DNA of 64,000 nucleotides from Candidatus Peribacter sp. Its GTDB lineage: Bacteria > Patescibacteriota > Gracilibacteria > Peribacterales > Peribacteraceae. The translations under genes were made by a program, and so were the position numbers. The DNA lies in assembly GCA_030647195.1 (NCBI GenBank), contig JAUSKD010000045.1, forward strand, positions 19,849 through 83,848. The letters run 5' to 3'. The notes below the pieces were generated by a model. That model was given only the letters and a program-made list of their open reading frames with translations. It searched no databases and was not told where the DNA came from. Of this stretch, positions 19,329 to 27,936 are shown piece by piece. How positions within the stretch are numbered: the stretch's first letter is position 1; each line of letters starts with the position of its first letter.

Positions 19329-19436
19329 GGGAACGAGGAAATAGGGAACTAGGGAAATAGGTTACTTCGAACAAGCTTTCTCTTTGAGTCGGCCGGCTCG
19401 CGAGTGCCCGAGTTCCCCTTTCCCGAGTTCCCTAAT
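19329..19436. repeat. Low-complexity intergenic inverted repeat between convergent genes
   Basis: GGGAACGAGGAAATAGGGAACTAGGGAAATAGG ... CCCGAGTTCCCCTTTCCCGAGTTCCCTAAT. Confidence 0.6.
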
Positions 19437-20424
19437 GATGGTGTGATTTCAAATAGTGCTCCACGTGTGCTTCCAGCTTTTTGAGTCCACTCCACTGCAC
19501 GACCACCGCACCGAGGATGATGAGCGCCGCTCCGGTCGCCTGGTACCACAGGATGGTTTCATGCAGGTACAGTTGCGAGAAGATGAGTCCGGTTCCGACG
19601 GTGACGGTGCCCAGAAGCGAGACCGTTTGAAGCGGGAGACGCTCCAGTGATTCGTAGTAGCTGAAGATGAGCAGAAAACGCGAGATGAGTCCGTAGCCGA
19701 TCAGGACGCCGAGGAATTCGAGTGGGAATGATTTGATTTCAGTGGCGAAGGGATGCGTGATGAACGGCGACAGCAGGAAAAAGAACGCGATGGCGCTTAC
19801 CGCGCGTGCGACGATGATCACCTGCGGTTCCACGTGGCGCAGGTACTTGCGGATGAGCACGCCGCCGAGTCCGTACACGCCGCCGGCGAGCACAATGAGC
19901 GCATCGCCACCCGCAATACTGATGCCGTCCGTAAACCCGTGCAGGGCGACGGTGAGCAGGCCCAGGAAAATGATGGCACCGCCCAGCCATTCCGACCGCT
20001 TCGGAAAAGAGCGCATCAGCAGGATGCCGAAGAGGATTAGGAAGAGTGTCTCGGAGTTTCCGAACAGCTGCGAGTTGACGGCGAATGTCCGTTCGAGACC
20101 GGTGAACCAGAAGACCGGAGCCACCACGCCGTTGAGTACTCCGGCGGTAAAGAGCGGCAGAATAAGGGATGGGCGCACGTGCCGGATTTTCTTCACAATC
20201 GGAAAGAATCCGAACGTGAGGATCGCGAAGAGCAACAGCATGATCTCGCTCAGAAAAAGCATGGAGAGCGGCGAGAAGAATTCCGTAAGCTTTTTTCCGA
20301 AGGCATTGGTCGTTGAACCAGCGATGATCATCACCGTGAGTGCGATCCAGCCGATTGTGGAGGAGCACAGATGCCTCTGAATGCGCTCAGCTGGCTGCCG
20401 AAGGGTTTCGGTGATGGATTGCAT
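19432..20424 (-). CDS. EamA/DMT-family transporter
   Basis: About 10 hydrophobic helices in two EamA-like halves. Confidence 0.8.
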   Translation of the reverse strand: MQSITETLRQPAERIQRHLCSSTIGWIALTVMIIAGSTTNAFGKKLTEFFSPLSMLFLSEIMLLLFAILTFGFFPIVKKIRHVRPSLILPLFTAGVLNGVVAPVFWFTGLERTFAVNSQLFGNSETLFLILFGILLMRSFPKRSEWLGGAIIFLGLLTVALHGFTDGISIAGGDALIVLAGGVYGLGGVLIRKYLRHVEPQVIIVARAVSAIAFFFLLSPFITHPFATEIKSFPLEFLGVLIGYGLISRFLLIFSYYESLERLPLQTVSLLGTVTVGTGLIFSQLYLHETILWYQATGAALIILGAVVVQWSGLKKLEAHVEHYLKSHHH

Positions 20425-20471
20425 GTGCTGTGATCAGGGCTCACTGTTTACAGTCGTGGAAGCGGTACAGG

Positions 20472-22316
20472 TCATTTGCAATTGGAGGGGCATCCGCGCG
20501 GTGTTCCATTTTCCGGCCCTGCATCGCAGCGTTCCCACGATTCCCGGATGCCATTGCCGCACGCGCGGAACGCCAAGGAAGGCCGAGGAACAAGACCGGC
20601 ATTGATATCATCGAATCCATTTTGATTGCGAGGCACGATATCCATGCTGAATGTCTCAATGCTCGAGCGTCTCTGCGGAGGGACTGTGAGCACGAGGGAT
20701 CCAATTGCTGATTCATCCGCTGCGTTCCACGGCAGTTCGCATGAGAATTCATTCATCATGACTTGATAGGCCGTGTCTTGATTGCACCGCATGGTATTGC
20801 CCACCCCAAGGCCGTACTCTTTCGACGGAAGTGAGATTCTGATATTCACTTTCTGGGGCACAAATTCGCTGAGTGACATTTTGTAGACGAATACTTCCAT
20901 GGCGACCGTCGTCAATTGTTCCCCGCGCAGGACTCTCTGGACGTCCGGTCCGCTTATGCCCATAGCCAGTTTTAATTCCGTATTGCACATAAATCCGCAC
21001 CCATCGCGACCCGTCCGGTTCCCGTCGTCGCAGGATTCGCCAAGATGCGCATCGATCCTGCCGTTGCCGCATGCGTAGAACGTTACGCCTGCGCGATTGG
21101 ATGTGATTTCATTGGTAAATCCCTCTTGAGTATAGGGAATTTCTGCAAGCACTATCTCCGCCGTACTTTCCCGCTCCGGCGGAACCGTGAGGGTGATAGG
21201 AGCCGACAGCGACCCGCTTGGGGCGACAGATGGCAGAATGCACGAGAATTCCTTCGCCGAAACCTGATCGCACCGCAACGGGTCCTCCACCCTGAGCGTG
21301 TACCGGATCGACGGAAGCGTGATCTTGATGCGCACGCTTGGAGCGACGTATGTTCCCGCATTCATGACAACCAGGTTCATAGAAACATCCGTCAGGTTTT
21401 CCCCCCGCCTGACTCGTTCGACGTCCTCTCCCGTAAACCGTGGCTGCAATCGAGTAATGATCCTGCAGCTGTAGCACCCGTCACCAGCCGTCAGATTCCC
21501 ATCATCGCAGCTTTCTCTCCCCTCCACGATGCCATTTCCGCAGACGGCAGCGCGGCAGATATTCAGACAGCTATCCGTATCGATGACATTCCCGTCATCG
21601 CACGTTTCCGTTCCCTCCACGATGCCATTGCCGCATGTAGCTGCGAATGCGGCGGAACTGACTGCGCTTGAGAAGGCGGAAGACGAGCTCATCGTCGATG
21701 ATGCGCTGGATGAGACGGCTGTCGAGGATGATTGTGCTTCAGACGAAGACGCTGACGAAAGGGAAGACGAAGATGATGCAGAAGACAGGGAACTGGACGG
21801 AGAGGAGGCCGCGCTGGAGAGGGAGGAGGATGAGCTTGCTGGCGAGCATGTTCTAAAGACAGTGATGAACTGACTGTTGTTCTGGATATTCCTGTCCTGC
21901 GACGCGATCACGGTGGTGTACAGCTTCTGCGCCTTCTGACAGGGAGCGTTCGGTGTCAGTGTGACGGTGAACGTCAGTACCCGGCGGGCGCCTTTTTCAA
22001 GATTGCCGAGTGAGCACGCCCAATGGCGGGTACCGCTCGCTATGCACTCTGCAGGGGGTGTGACGACGGTGAATGTGGAGAGTGATGTCAGAACCAGTGT
22101 GACGCTGCGCGCGGCAGTCGTTCCGTTGTTGCTCACTTGGATGTTCGAGGTGAATGCATTGAGCGCCGCGTTGTAACGGGTCAGTGCAAAGACAGACACG
22201 TCCGTTGCGCTGCTCACCTGCGCGGTGAAGCGCACCGTTCCGAGTTGGATATGCGCGAAAGCGGCAACGGCGAGGAACAATGCAAGGAGAAATGTTCTGC
22301 GCGAGGGGTTTTTCAT
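20472..22316 (-). CDS. Secreted surface protein with repeat-like beta domains, Ser-rich linker and DUF4215-type Cys repeats
   Basis: MKNPSRRTFLLALFLAVAAFA signal; poly-Ser linker; CGNGIVEGTETCDDGN, CGNGIVEGRESCDDGN, CGNGRIDAHLGESCDDGN. Track start at 22427 is likely too early. Confidence 0.8.
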   Translation of the reverse strand: MKNPSRRTFLLALFLAVAAFAHIQLGTVRFTAQVSSATDVSVFALTRYNAALNAFTSNIQVSNNGTTAARSVTLVLTSLSTFTVVTPPAECIASGTRHWACSLGNLEKGARRVLTFTVTLTPNAPCQKAQKLYTTVIASQDRNIQNNSQFITVFRTCSPASSSSSLSSAASSPSSSLSSASSSSSLSSASSSEAQSSSTAVSSSASSTMSSSSAFSSAVSSAAFAATCGNGIVEGTETCDDGNVIDTDSCLNICRAAVCGNGIVEGRESCDDGNLTAGDGCYSCRIITRLQPRFTGEDVERVRRGENLTDVSMNLVVMNAGTYVAPSVRIKITLPSIRYTLRVEDPLRCDQVSAKEFSCILPSVAPSGSLSAPITLTVPPERESTAEIVLAEIPYTQEGFTNEITSNRAGVTFYACGNGRIDAHLGESCDDGNRTGRDGCGFMCNTELKLAMGISGPDVQRVLRGEQLTTVAMEVFVYKMSLSEFVPQKVNIRISLPSKEYGLGVGNTMRCNQDTAYQVMMNEFSCELPWNAADESAIGSLVLTVPPQRRSSIETFSMDIVPRNQNGFDDINAGLVPRPSLAFRACGNGIRESWERCDAGPENGTPRGCPSNCK

Positions 22317-22441
22317 AGTGAATGATGGAATGTGTGTAATACGTATATTATACAATAGTTCTGGAAATTGCGCTACATAGGAAAAGTGCCGATGACACTG
22401 GTTTCCGACGTTCTCTTCGTTATGCAATTAGGGATGGCTAG

Positions 22442-22476
22442 CCAGCCGTAGCTCCACGCAGTGGAGCGAAGGCTGG
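22442..22476 (-). repeat. Hairpin overlapping the 3' end of tRNA-Leu
   Basis: CCAGCC-GTA-GCTCCAC-GCA-GTGGAGC-GAA-GGCTGG: two perfect stems around an internal loop. Confidence 0.75.
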
Positions 22477-22561
22477 TGCCGCCGGCTGGAATCGAACCAG
22501 CATGCCCGGTAAGGGGCAAGGGATTTTAAGTCCCTCGTGTCTACCATTTCACCACAGCGGC
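22474..22561 (-). tRNA. tRNA-Leu(TAA), CCA encoded
   Basis: GCCGCTG...CGGCGGC acceptor stem; GGGACTTAAAATCCC anticodon arm; GGTTCGATTCC T-arm; ACCA 3' end. Confidence 0.93.
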
Positions 22562-22609
22562 TTTGAAGGATCACTGAGCAGAGTATAGAGCGGGAAGGAT
22601 AAAGTTAGC

Positions 22610-22712
22610 AGGGGGGAGGGAAAGTGAGGAAAGGCAGAAAGGCAAGGAACGTAAGGAAGGAAAAGAAATCTTCCTGCCTTTCCTGCCCTTTCTCACCTTC
22701 CTCACTTTATAT
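22610..22712. repeat. Low-complexity intergenic inverted repeat
   Basis: Purine-rich arm AAAGTGAGGAAAGGCAGAAAGGCAAGGAACG... matched imperfectly by CTTCCTGCCTTTCCTGCCCTTTCTCACCTTCCTCACTTT. Confidence 0.55.
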
Positions 22713-23930
22713 TGGCAGCATTTCCATTTTGTACTTCGGCTGTTCGCGCACGGGTTGCTGCCCCACGGCGAGCGGCTCGCCCGTCTCGGGATCCACTTCC
22801 TCGGATAAGACAATCAGGCGTCGTAAGGTCGTTCCCACGGGAGTGCAGGTCATGAGCGTGCTCAGCCTCCGGTCTCCCGGTTGATCGAGCACGTCCACAT
22901 TGGAGGGTTTCACTTCGTTGATCGAGCGGACAACGTAGCGGTGCTTGTCGCCGCCGTAGTACACCCAGTAGTCGTCTCCCTCCGAGAGCATATGGAGCCG
23001 GGCGAAGACCGTTTTGAAGTTTCCCGGGGCCCACGGGTAGTAGGAGCTGTGTCCGGTCACGAAGAAATTGCCTGCCTGTCCGGGTTTTGCCGTACCCGGG
23101 TAGTGCACCACGCCTTTTTCGAGGGAGAGCTGGATGTCGTTTTCCACCTGCGTCCAGTCTTCGCGAAGCAACGCTTCGTACGGGGGGATGACGATCGGGA
23201 CATTCAGGTTCAGCTTGGGGACGATCAACCGATTCTCCGGTGGCCCGACAGGAGGGAGGAAGCTCAAGAGACTGCCGTCATCCTGGCTGCCGGCGGTCGT
23301 GAGCATCGGGGATTTCAGCAGTTTCTCGCGAAGTTCGGCAGTCGTACCCGCACCCAGACCTGTCTCCGAACGGATTTCCTGCAGGGGGTCCAAGTTCGGC
23401 ACAATGATCTGCCAGAAACTCTGGTAATTGAGCGAGACAAACAGCGCGACGAAGAGGGCTGCGAACGTTCCGCCAAAACGGACGGTATCGATCAGGAAGA
23501 GCGTGACTCTGCTGTAACGCTTGGGCTCGCGCCTGGGTCTGACCACCCAAACAGGCTGGACGAGGAACGCCCAAAAGTGCTGAGCCGCCGCTCCCAATCC
23601 CCGGTAGGCACGCTGCGAGACTGTTCTGCACCCCTCCGCACTCTGACGGTACTGACGCACGCTCTCCTGCAGCAATTCATTGGCGTTGGATGAAGCCTGC
23701 GAAGGCAGTGAAACGCACGTGGATCGCAACCAGGGAACCCACGACGGCATTACATACTTTTTCTTTTCGGGCAGGGCTCTTTCAATCCTTCGTTCCACAG
23801 TTTTTTGCGGCGCCGGGGCGGGGGCTTCCTGAGCGGTGGGAAGAGAGTCATCCACCGGCAGAATGATATTCCCCTGTGCATCGTAGAGGGCTTCGTGCTG
23901 CCGATGCTGGCGTCGATCGAGCGGTATCAT
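22707..23930 (-). CDS. Sortase (class D/E-like) with long N-terminal region and TM
   Basis: TGHSSYYPWAPGNFKTVFARL...RRLSTLMTCTPVGTTLRRLIVLSEEV: catalytic His, Cys (TLxTC) and Arg context. Confidence 0.88.
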   Translation of the reverse strand: MIPLDRRQHRQHEALYDAQGNIILPVDDSLPTAQEAPAPAPQKTVERRIERALPEKKKYVMPSWVPWLRSTCVSLPSQASSNANELLQESVRQYRQSAEGCRTVSQRAYRGLGAAAQHFWAFLVQPVWVVRPRREPKRYSRVTLFLIDTVRFGGTFAALFVALFVSLNYQSFWQIIVPNLDPLQEIRSETGLGAGTTAELREKLLKSPMLTTAGSQDDGSLLSFLPPVGPPENRLIVPKLNLNVPIVIPPYEALLREDWTQVENDIQLSLEKGVVHYPGTAKPGQAGNFFVTGHSSYYPWAPGNFKTVFARLHMLSEGDDYWVYYGGDKHRYVVRSINEVKPSNVDVLDQPGDRRLSTLMTCTPVGTTLRRLIVLSEEVDPETGEPLAVGQQPVREQPKYKMEMLPI

Positions 23931-23999
23931 GACAGTATACCTGAAAATGACTTTTTGAGCTATATCAAGCGGAGAGCAATCTTAGCAGATTCCAGCACC

Positions 24000-25103
24000 T
24001 CATACAGTTTTCTTCTTGCGGGCTTGCACACTGATGATGCCGCTTCCCACTATTTCCTGTCCCCGGTAGAACACAAGTGCCTGGCCCGGCGTAATGGATT
24101 GCACGGGTTTCATAAACTCAAAGAGCCCTGTAGATCGACGAAAAGTGAATGTTCCGCGTTCAGCAGCCGATCGGGCACGGACGCGGGCAGTCAGCCTGAT
24201 TCTTGTGTTCTCTTTCAGTGCCTGACGTGTAAAGCTGATTGAACGAATAGAAGCATGTTTACTAAGAAGAGCCCTAGAAGGAGCCACAAAAATTGTATTA
24301 CTTTTTTGATCAATAAAGACGACATGATGAGGGGCATCCTGTCCGCCGATGTGCAGTCCCTTTCGCTGACCGATGGTGTAGAACGGCAGGCCCTCGTGTC
24401 TTCCCACTGTCCTTCTGTCCAGAGTCTTGATGGGACCGGCTGAAGCTTCTGTGATGTAGCGACGCAGGAATTGAGCCGGAGACTTTTCGGGTATGAAGCA
24501 GAGATCCTGACTCTCCTTGTAGCTCTGGGGATCGAGGGGGAGAGAAAATCTCTTCGCCAGTGCATAGGTTTCGCGCTTCGTCCTGGTACCGAGGGGCAAA
24601 AGCGTTCGGGAAAGCTCTTTCTGTGTGAGGCGGGCGAGAAAGTAGCTCTGATCTTTCGTTCTGTCCGTCGCTTCGAGCAGCGCGAAGCCGCCATTCCTCC
24701 GGACAATGCGTGCGTAGTGGCCTGTCGCCACTTTGTCGCATCGGAGTTTCTGCGCAAGGCTGAGCAGATGCCTGAACTTGAATGACCGATTGCACTCGAC
24801 GCAGGGATTGGGCGTGCGTCCGTCACGGTATGCAGCAATGAAAGGATCCACGACTGTGCATTTGAAGTCCGCTGCAAGATCGAGGGTGTGGAGAGGAATG
24901 GAGAGTGACTTGCAGACGCTTCTTGCCCGTGCGAGCGTTTGTGTGTCACAGCACTTGGTGGGCAGAACCTTTGCGATTGCAGGAGCCAGAGGATCCTGCC
25001 ACAACTGGAATCGCACGCCGACCACATCATGCCCCTGCTCTTTGAGCAGGCAGGCTACGACGCTGGAATCCACCCCTCCCGACATGGCGACGAGGACGCG
25101 CAT
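24000..25103 (-). CDS. mnmA: tRNA-specific 2-thiouridylase
   Basis: MRVLVAMSGGVDSSVVACLLKEQGHDVVGV; GRTPNPCVECNRSFKF; ATGHYAR. Confidence 0.95.
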   Translation of the reverse strand: MRVLVAMSGGVDSSVVACLLKEQGHDVVGVRFQLWQDPLAPAIAKVLPTKCCDTQTLARARSVCKSLSIPLHTLDLAADFKCTVVDPFIAAYRDGRTPNPCVECNRSFKFRHLLSLAQKLRCDKVATGHYARIVRRNGGFALLEATDRTKDQSYFLARLTQKELSRTLLPLGTRTKRETYALAKRFSLPLDPQSYKESQDLCFIPEKSPAQFLRRYITEASAGPIKTLDRRTVGRHEGLPFYTIGQRKGLHIGGQDAPHHVVFIDQKSNTIFVAPSRALLSKHASIRSISFTRQALKENTRIRLTARVRARSAAERGTFTFRRSTGLFEFMKPVQSITPGQALVFYRGQEIVGSGIISVQARKKKTV

Positions 25104-25167
25104 GGTGTCATCCTACCTTGATGCGTCTTCCCTTCAATAATTCCCGCGGATTTGCCATAATGCAGGG

Positions 25168-26220
25168 GTGATTGAGAAACTTCGTGCACTGGCCACCGAG
25201 TACGCTCGCATGCAGCTTGAGATGCAGGATCCGGCTGTTCTGGCCGATCCCAGGCGCATGGCTCAGCTTGGCAAGCGCTATAAGGAGCTCGAGAAGCTGG
25301 TGTCGCTGCTGCAGGAGTATGACCGTTGTGAGGAGGCCATTGCCTTCGCCGCGAAGGTGACCGAGGCTGATTTGAAACAATTGGCCGAGGATGAAGCTGC
25401 GCATGCTGTGGCACGTAAAGAGGAGCTTCTGAGTGGCATGCGCTCGTTTCTTGTTCCCAGGGATCCGCAGGATGAGCGCAATGTGATTCTGGAGGTCCGT
25501 GCGGGCACTGGCGGGGAGGAGGCGGCGCTCTTCGCCGCAGAGCTGCTGCGGATGTATCTGCGTTACGTCGAACAGAAACGATGGAAGTCCGAGCTGGTCA
25601 GCAAGACGGATGCGGAAGGAGGGGGCATCAAGGAAGCAGTTGTGCGCATCGAGGGACCTGCCTTCGGGGACTTCAAGTTCGAGTCCGGCGTGCACCGCGT
25701 GCAGCGGATTCCCGAGACGGAGAAGAAGGGTCGCGTGCACACTTCGGCGGCCACCGTTGCCGTGTTGCCCGAGGCGGAGGAGGTGGATATTGCAATCCGT
25801 CCGCAGGACCTGAGGATCGATACATTCCGGAGCGGCGGCGCCGGCGGGCAGAACGTCAACAAGGTCGAGAGCGCCATCCGCATTACGCACATTCCCACGA
25901 ACACGGTGGTGGCCTGCCAGACCGAGCGCAGTCAGCAGCGCAACCGCGAGATCGCGATGAGTTTACTGCGCAGCCGCATCTTTGAGGCCGAGCGCGAGAA
26001 GCTGGCGAAGGAGCGCGGCGAAATGCGGGCGGGGCAGATCGGTTCGGGCGACCGCAGCGAAAAGATCCGCACCTACAACTTTCCGCAGGATCGCGTGACC
26101 GATCACCGCATCAATCAGAACTTCAGCAATCTGCCTGCGGTCATGGAAGGCGGCCTGGGAGCGATTATCGAGGCGTTGAAACAGGCTGATCAGGATCGGA
26201 GAGTGGCTTCCGCACTCTAA
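25168..26220 (+). CDS. prfA: Peptide chain release factor 1
   Basis: GGQ motif RSGGAGGQNVNKVESAIRITHIPT; FESGVHRVQRIPETEKKGRVHTSAATVAVLPE is RF1-like, lacking the RF2 SPF motif; GTG start. Confidence 0.92.
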   Translation: MIEKLRALATEYARMQLEMQDPAVLADPRRMAQLGKRYKELEKLVSLLQEYDRCEEAIAFAAKVTEADLKQLAEDEAAHAVARKEELLSGMRSFLVPRDPQDERNVILEVRAGTGGEEAALFAAELLRMYLRYVEQKRWKSELVSKTDAEGGGIKEAVVRIEGPAFGDFKFESGVHRVQRIPETEKKGRVHTSAATVAVLPEAEEVDIAIRPQDLRIDTFRSGGAGGQNVNKVESAIRITHIPTNTVVACQTERSQQRNREIAMSLLRSRIFEAEREKLAKERGEMRAGQIGSGDRSEKIRTYNFPQDRVTDHRINQNFSNLPAVMEGGLGAIIEALKQADQDRRVASAL

Positions 26221-26552
26221 CGCTTTTTGACTTCATCCGCTTCTCTCTCTTTTTGTGCGATGACGCTCGTGATTGCGTTCGTGGTCGCAGCGATGAGCGC
26301 GGCGATCGTTGTTGCCGTCGTGACTTCTGCTTCCACGATGAAGTGATCGACAGTGCACTGGCGCCTATCGAGCAGGGATTGCACGTCCTGCTCGACTTCG
26401 ATGAGGATATCAGGAATATCAAGGGAATCTGCGCCCAGCTCTGCGAGTTGAAGTGTTTCATCTGCCAAACTCGCTCTTTCAACATACAGGTGATCGCGCA
26501 GTGCGTCCTTCACAATCCGACGTGCCTCCGCTTCAGCGTCCAATCTCTGCAT
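26217..26552 (-). CDS. Acyl-carrier-protein-like protein
   Basis: LQLAELGADSLDIPDILIEVEQDVQ carries the GADSLD phosphopantetheine-site motif; stop overlaps the prfA stop convergently. Confidence 0.65.
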   Translation of the reverse strand: MQRLDAEAEARRIVKDALRDHLYVERASLADETLQLAELGADSLDIPDILIEVEQDVQSLLDRRQCTVDHFIVEAEVTTATTIAALIAATTNAITSVIAQKEREADEVKKR

Positions 26553-26605
26553 AAAAATATTATGATAAAATATCATATAAATGTCAACTATTCACCAGTT
26601 GAATA

Positions 26606-27934
26606 TTAGCGTGGCCGGATGGTCTGCATCAAAGCAATTCGCTGATGAATGAGTGATGCCGTTCCGATATCTGCACGATGACGCACGGGTCCCTTCACCT
26701 GCCTGCAGAACTCTTCGGCGATCTTCTCCGCCTCCGCGAGGTCTGTGCCGACGCCCACGATCCCGGCGGTTCGCGATCCGCCCACATGCAGGATGCCCTG
26801 TTCGTCTTCCGCGATGTCTCCAAAAAAGAGACGTGCGTTCTTGGGTACAGGCGGAAAGCTCACCACGGCGCCCTTTTGGTCTTTGCTGACGGGATAACTT
26901 TCGGGGGTGAGGTATTTGCAGACCGTGGCTTTGTGCTCGAATTGAACGAGGTCTTCGGTGAGCGTGCCCTGCGTGATGGCCTGACAGATCGAAACAAGGT
27001 CAGAAGAGAGGAGCGGGAGCACATTCAGCGCCTCGGGGTCGCCGAAGCGCGCGTTATACTCAATGACCCGGATTCCGTCTTTCACAGCGATGAATCCTCC
27101 GTACAGAATTCCGCGGTACGGTTCGCCGCATTCCTTCAGCAGTGCCTGGGCAGTGAGACGATTGATCTCCTTCGCGCGCGCGAGATCGGATGCAGCGAGG
27201 AAGGGGAGTGAATGATTCGCATCCGTGTAGGTGCCCATGCCGCCCGTATTGGGGCCGGTATCTCCTGCGTAGGCGCGCTTGTGATCCTGGATCGCGGGCA
27301 TATCGATCACTTGTGTGCCGGACACGAATGAAAGCAGGCTGAATTCCACGCCGATCAGTTTCTCCTCGATCACGACGCGCCCTCCCTCATCGATGCACTC
27401 TCTGGCGTACTGCATGCCTTCTTCGATGGTGGCCAGATGTTCGCCGCTCACTTTGACCCCTTTGCCGCCCCTGAGCGCGTCATACTTCACCACGTAGTTT
27501 CCCTGTAATTCTTGTGCAATATATTTGTTCAATTCTTTTGGCTCGTACGAGGTAAAAACGCGGTACTTGGGTACTGAGTCGGGAATGAATTTTTGCAGCA
27601 GGTCACGTGCGAAACTCTTGCTCGATTCGATACGTGCGAGGGATTTTTTCGGCGCGACAGTGGGGATACCCGCGGCTTCCAGCAGGTCAGCAAGGCCGCC
27701 ACCGATCGGATCATCCGGGCCGACGATGGCGAGATCGGGCTTCGCCTTCTTTGTGATATCCATCACCCACGGAAAATCGAGGAGAGAACCGACGTGCAAC
27801 TCTGCGGAGAGGCGCTTCAGTCCGGGATTCTTGGTCGTGCAAACGGAAATAAGTTCCGGCTTCTGCGGACTTCTCGAAAGCGCATCGGCGATGGCGTGTT
27901 CGCGGGCGCCGGAGGCGACGAGGAGGATCTTCAT
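26606..27934 (-). CDS. purD: Phosphoribosylamine-glycine ligase
   Basis: MKILLVASGAREHAIADAL; YNARFGDPEALNVLPLL. Confidence 0.95.
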   Translation of the reverse strand: MKILLVASGAREHAIADALSRSPQKPELISVCTTKNPGLKRLSAELHVGSLLDFPWVMDITKKAKPDLAIVGPDDPIGGGLADLLEAAGIPTVAPKKSLARIESSKSFARDLLQKFIPDSVPKYRVFTSYEPKELNKYIAQELQGNYVVKYDALRGGKGVKVSGEHLATIEEGMQYARECIDEGGRVVIEEKLIGVEFSLLSFVSGTQVIDMPAIQDHKRAYAGDTGPNTGGMGTYTDANHSLPFLAASDLARAKEINRLTAQALLKECGEPYRGILYGGFIAVKDGIRVIEYNARFGDPEALNVLPLLSSDLVSICQAITQGTLTEDLVQFEHKATVCKYLTPESYPVSKDQKGAVVSFPPVPKNARLFFGDIAEDEQGILHVGGSRTAGIVGVGTDLAEAEKIAEEFCRQVKGPVRHRADIGTASLIHQRIALMQTIRPR

Positions 27935-27936
27935 AA

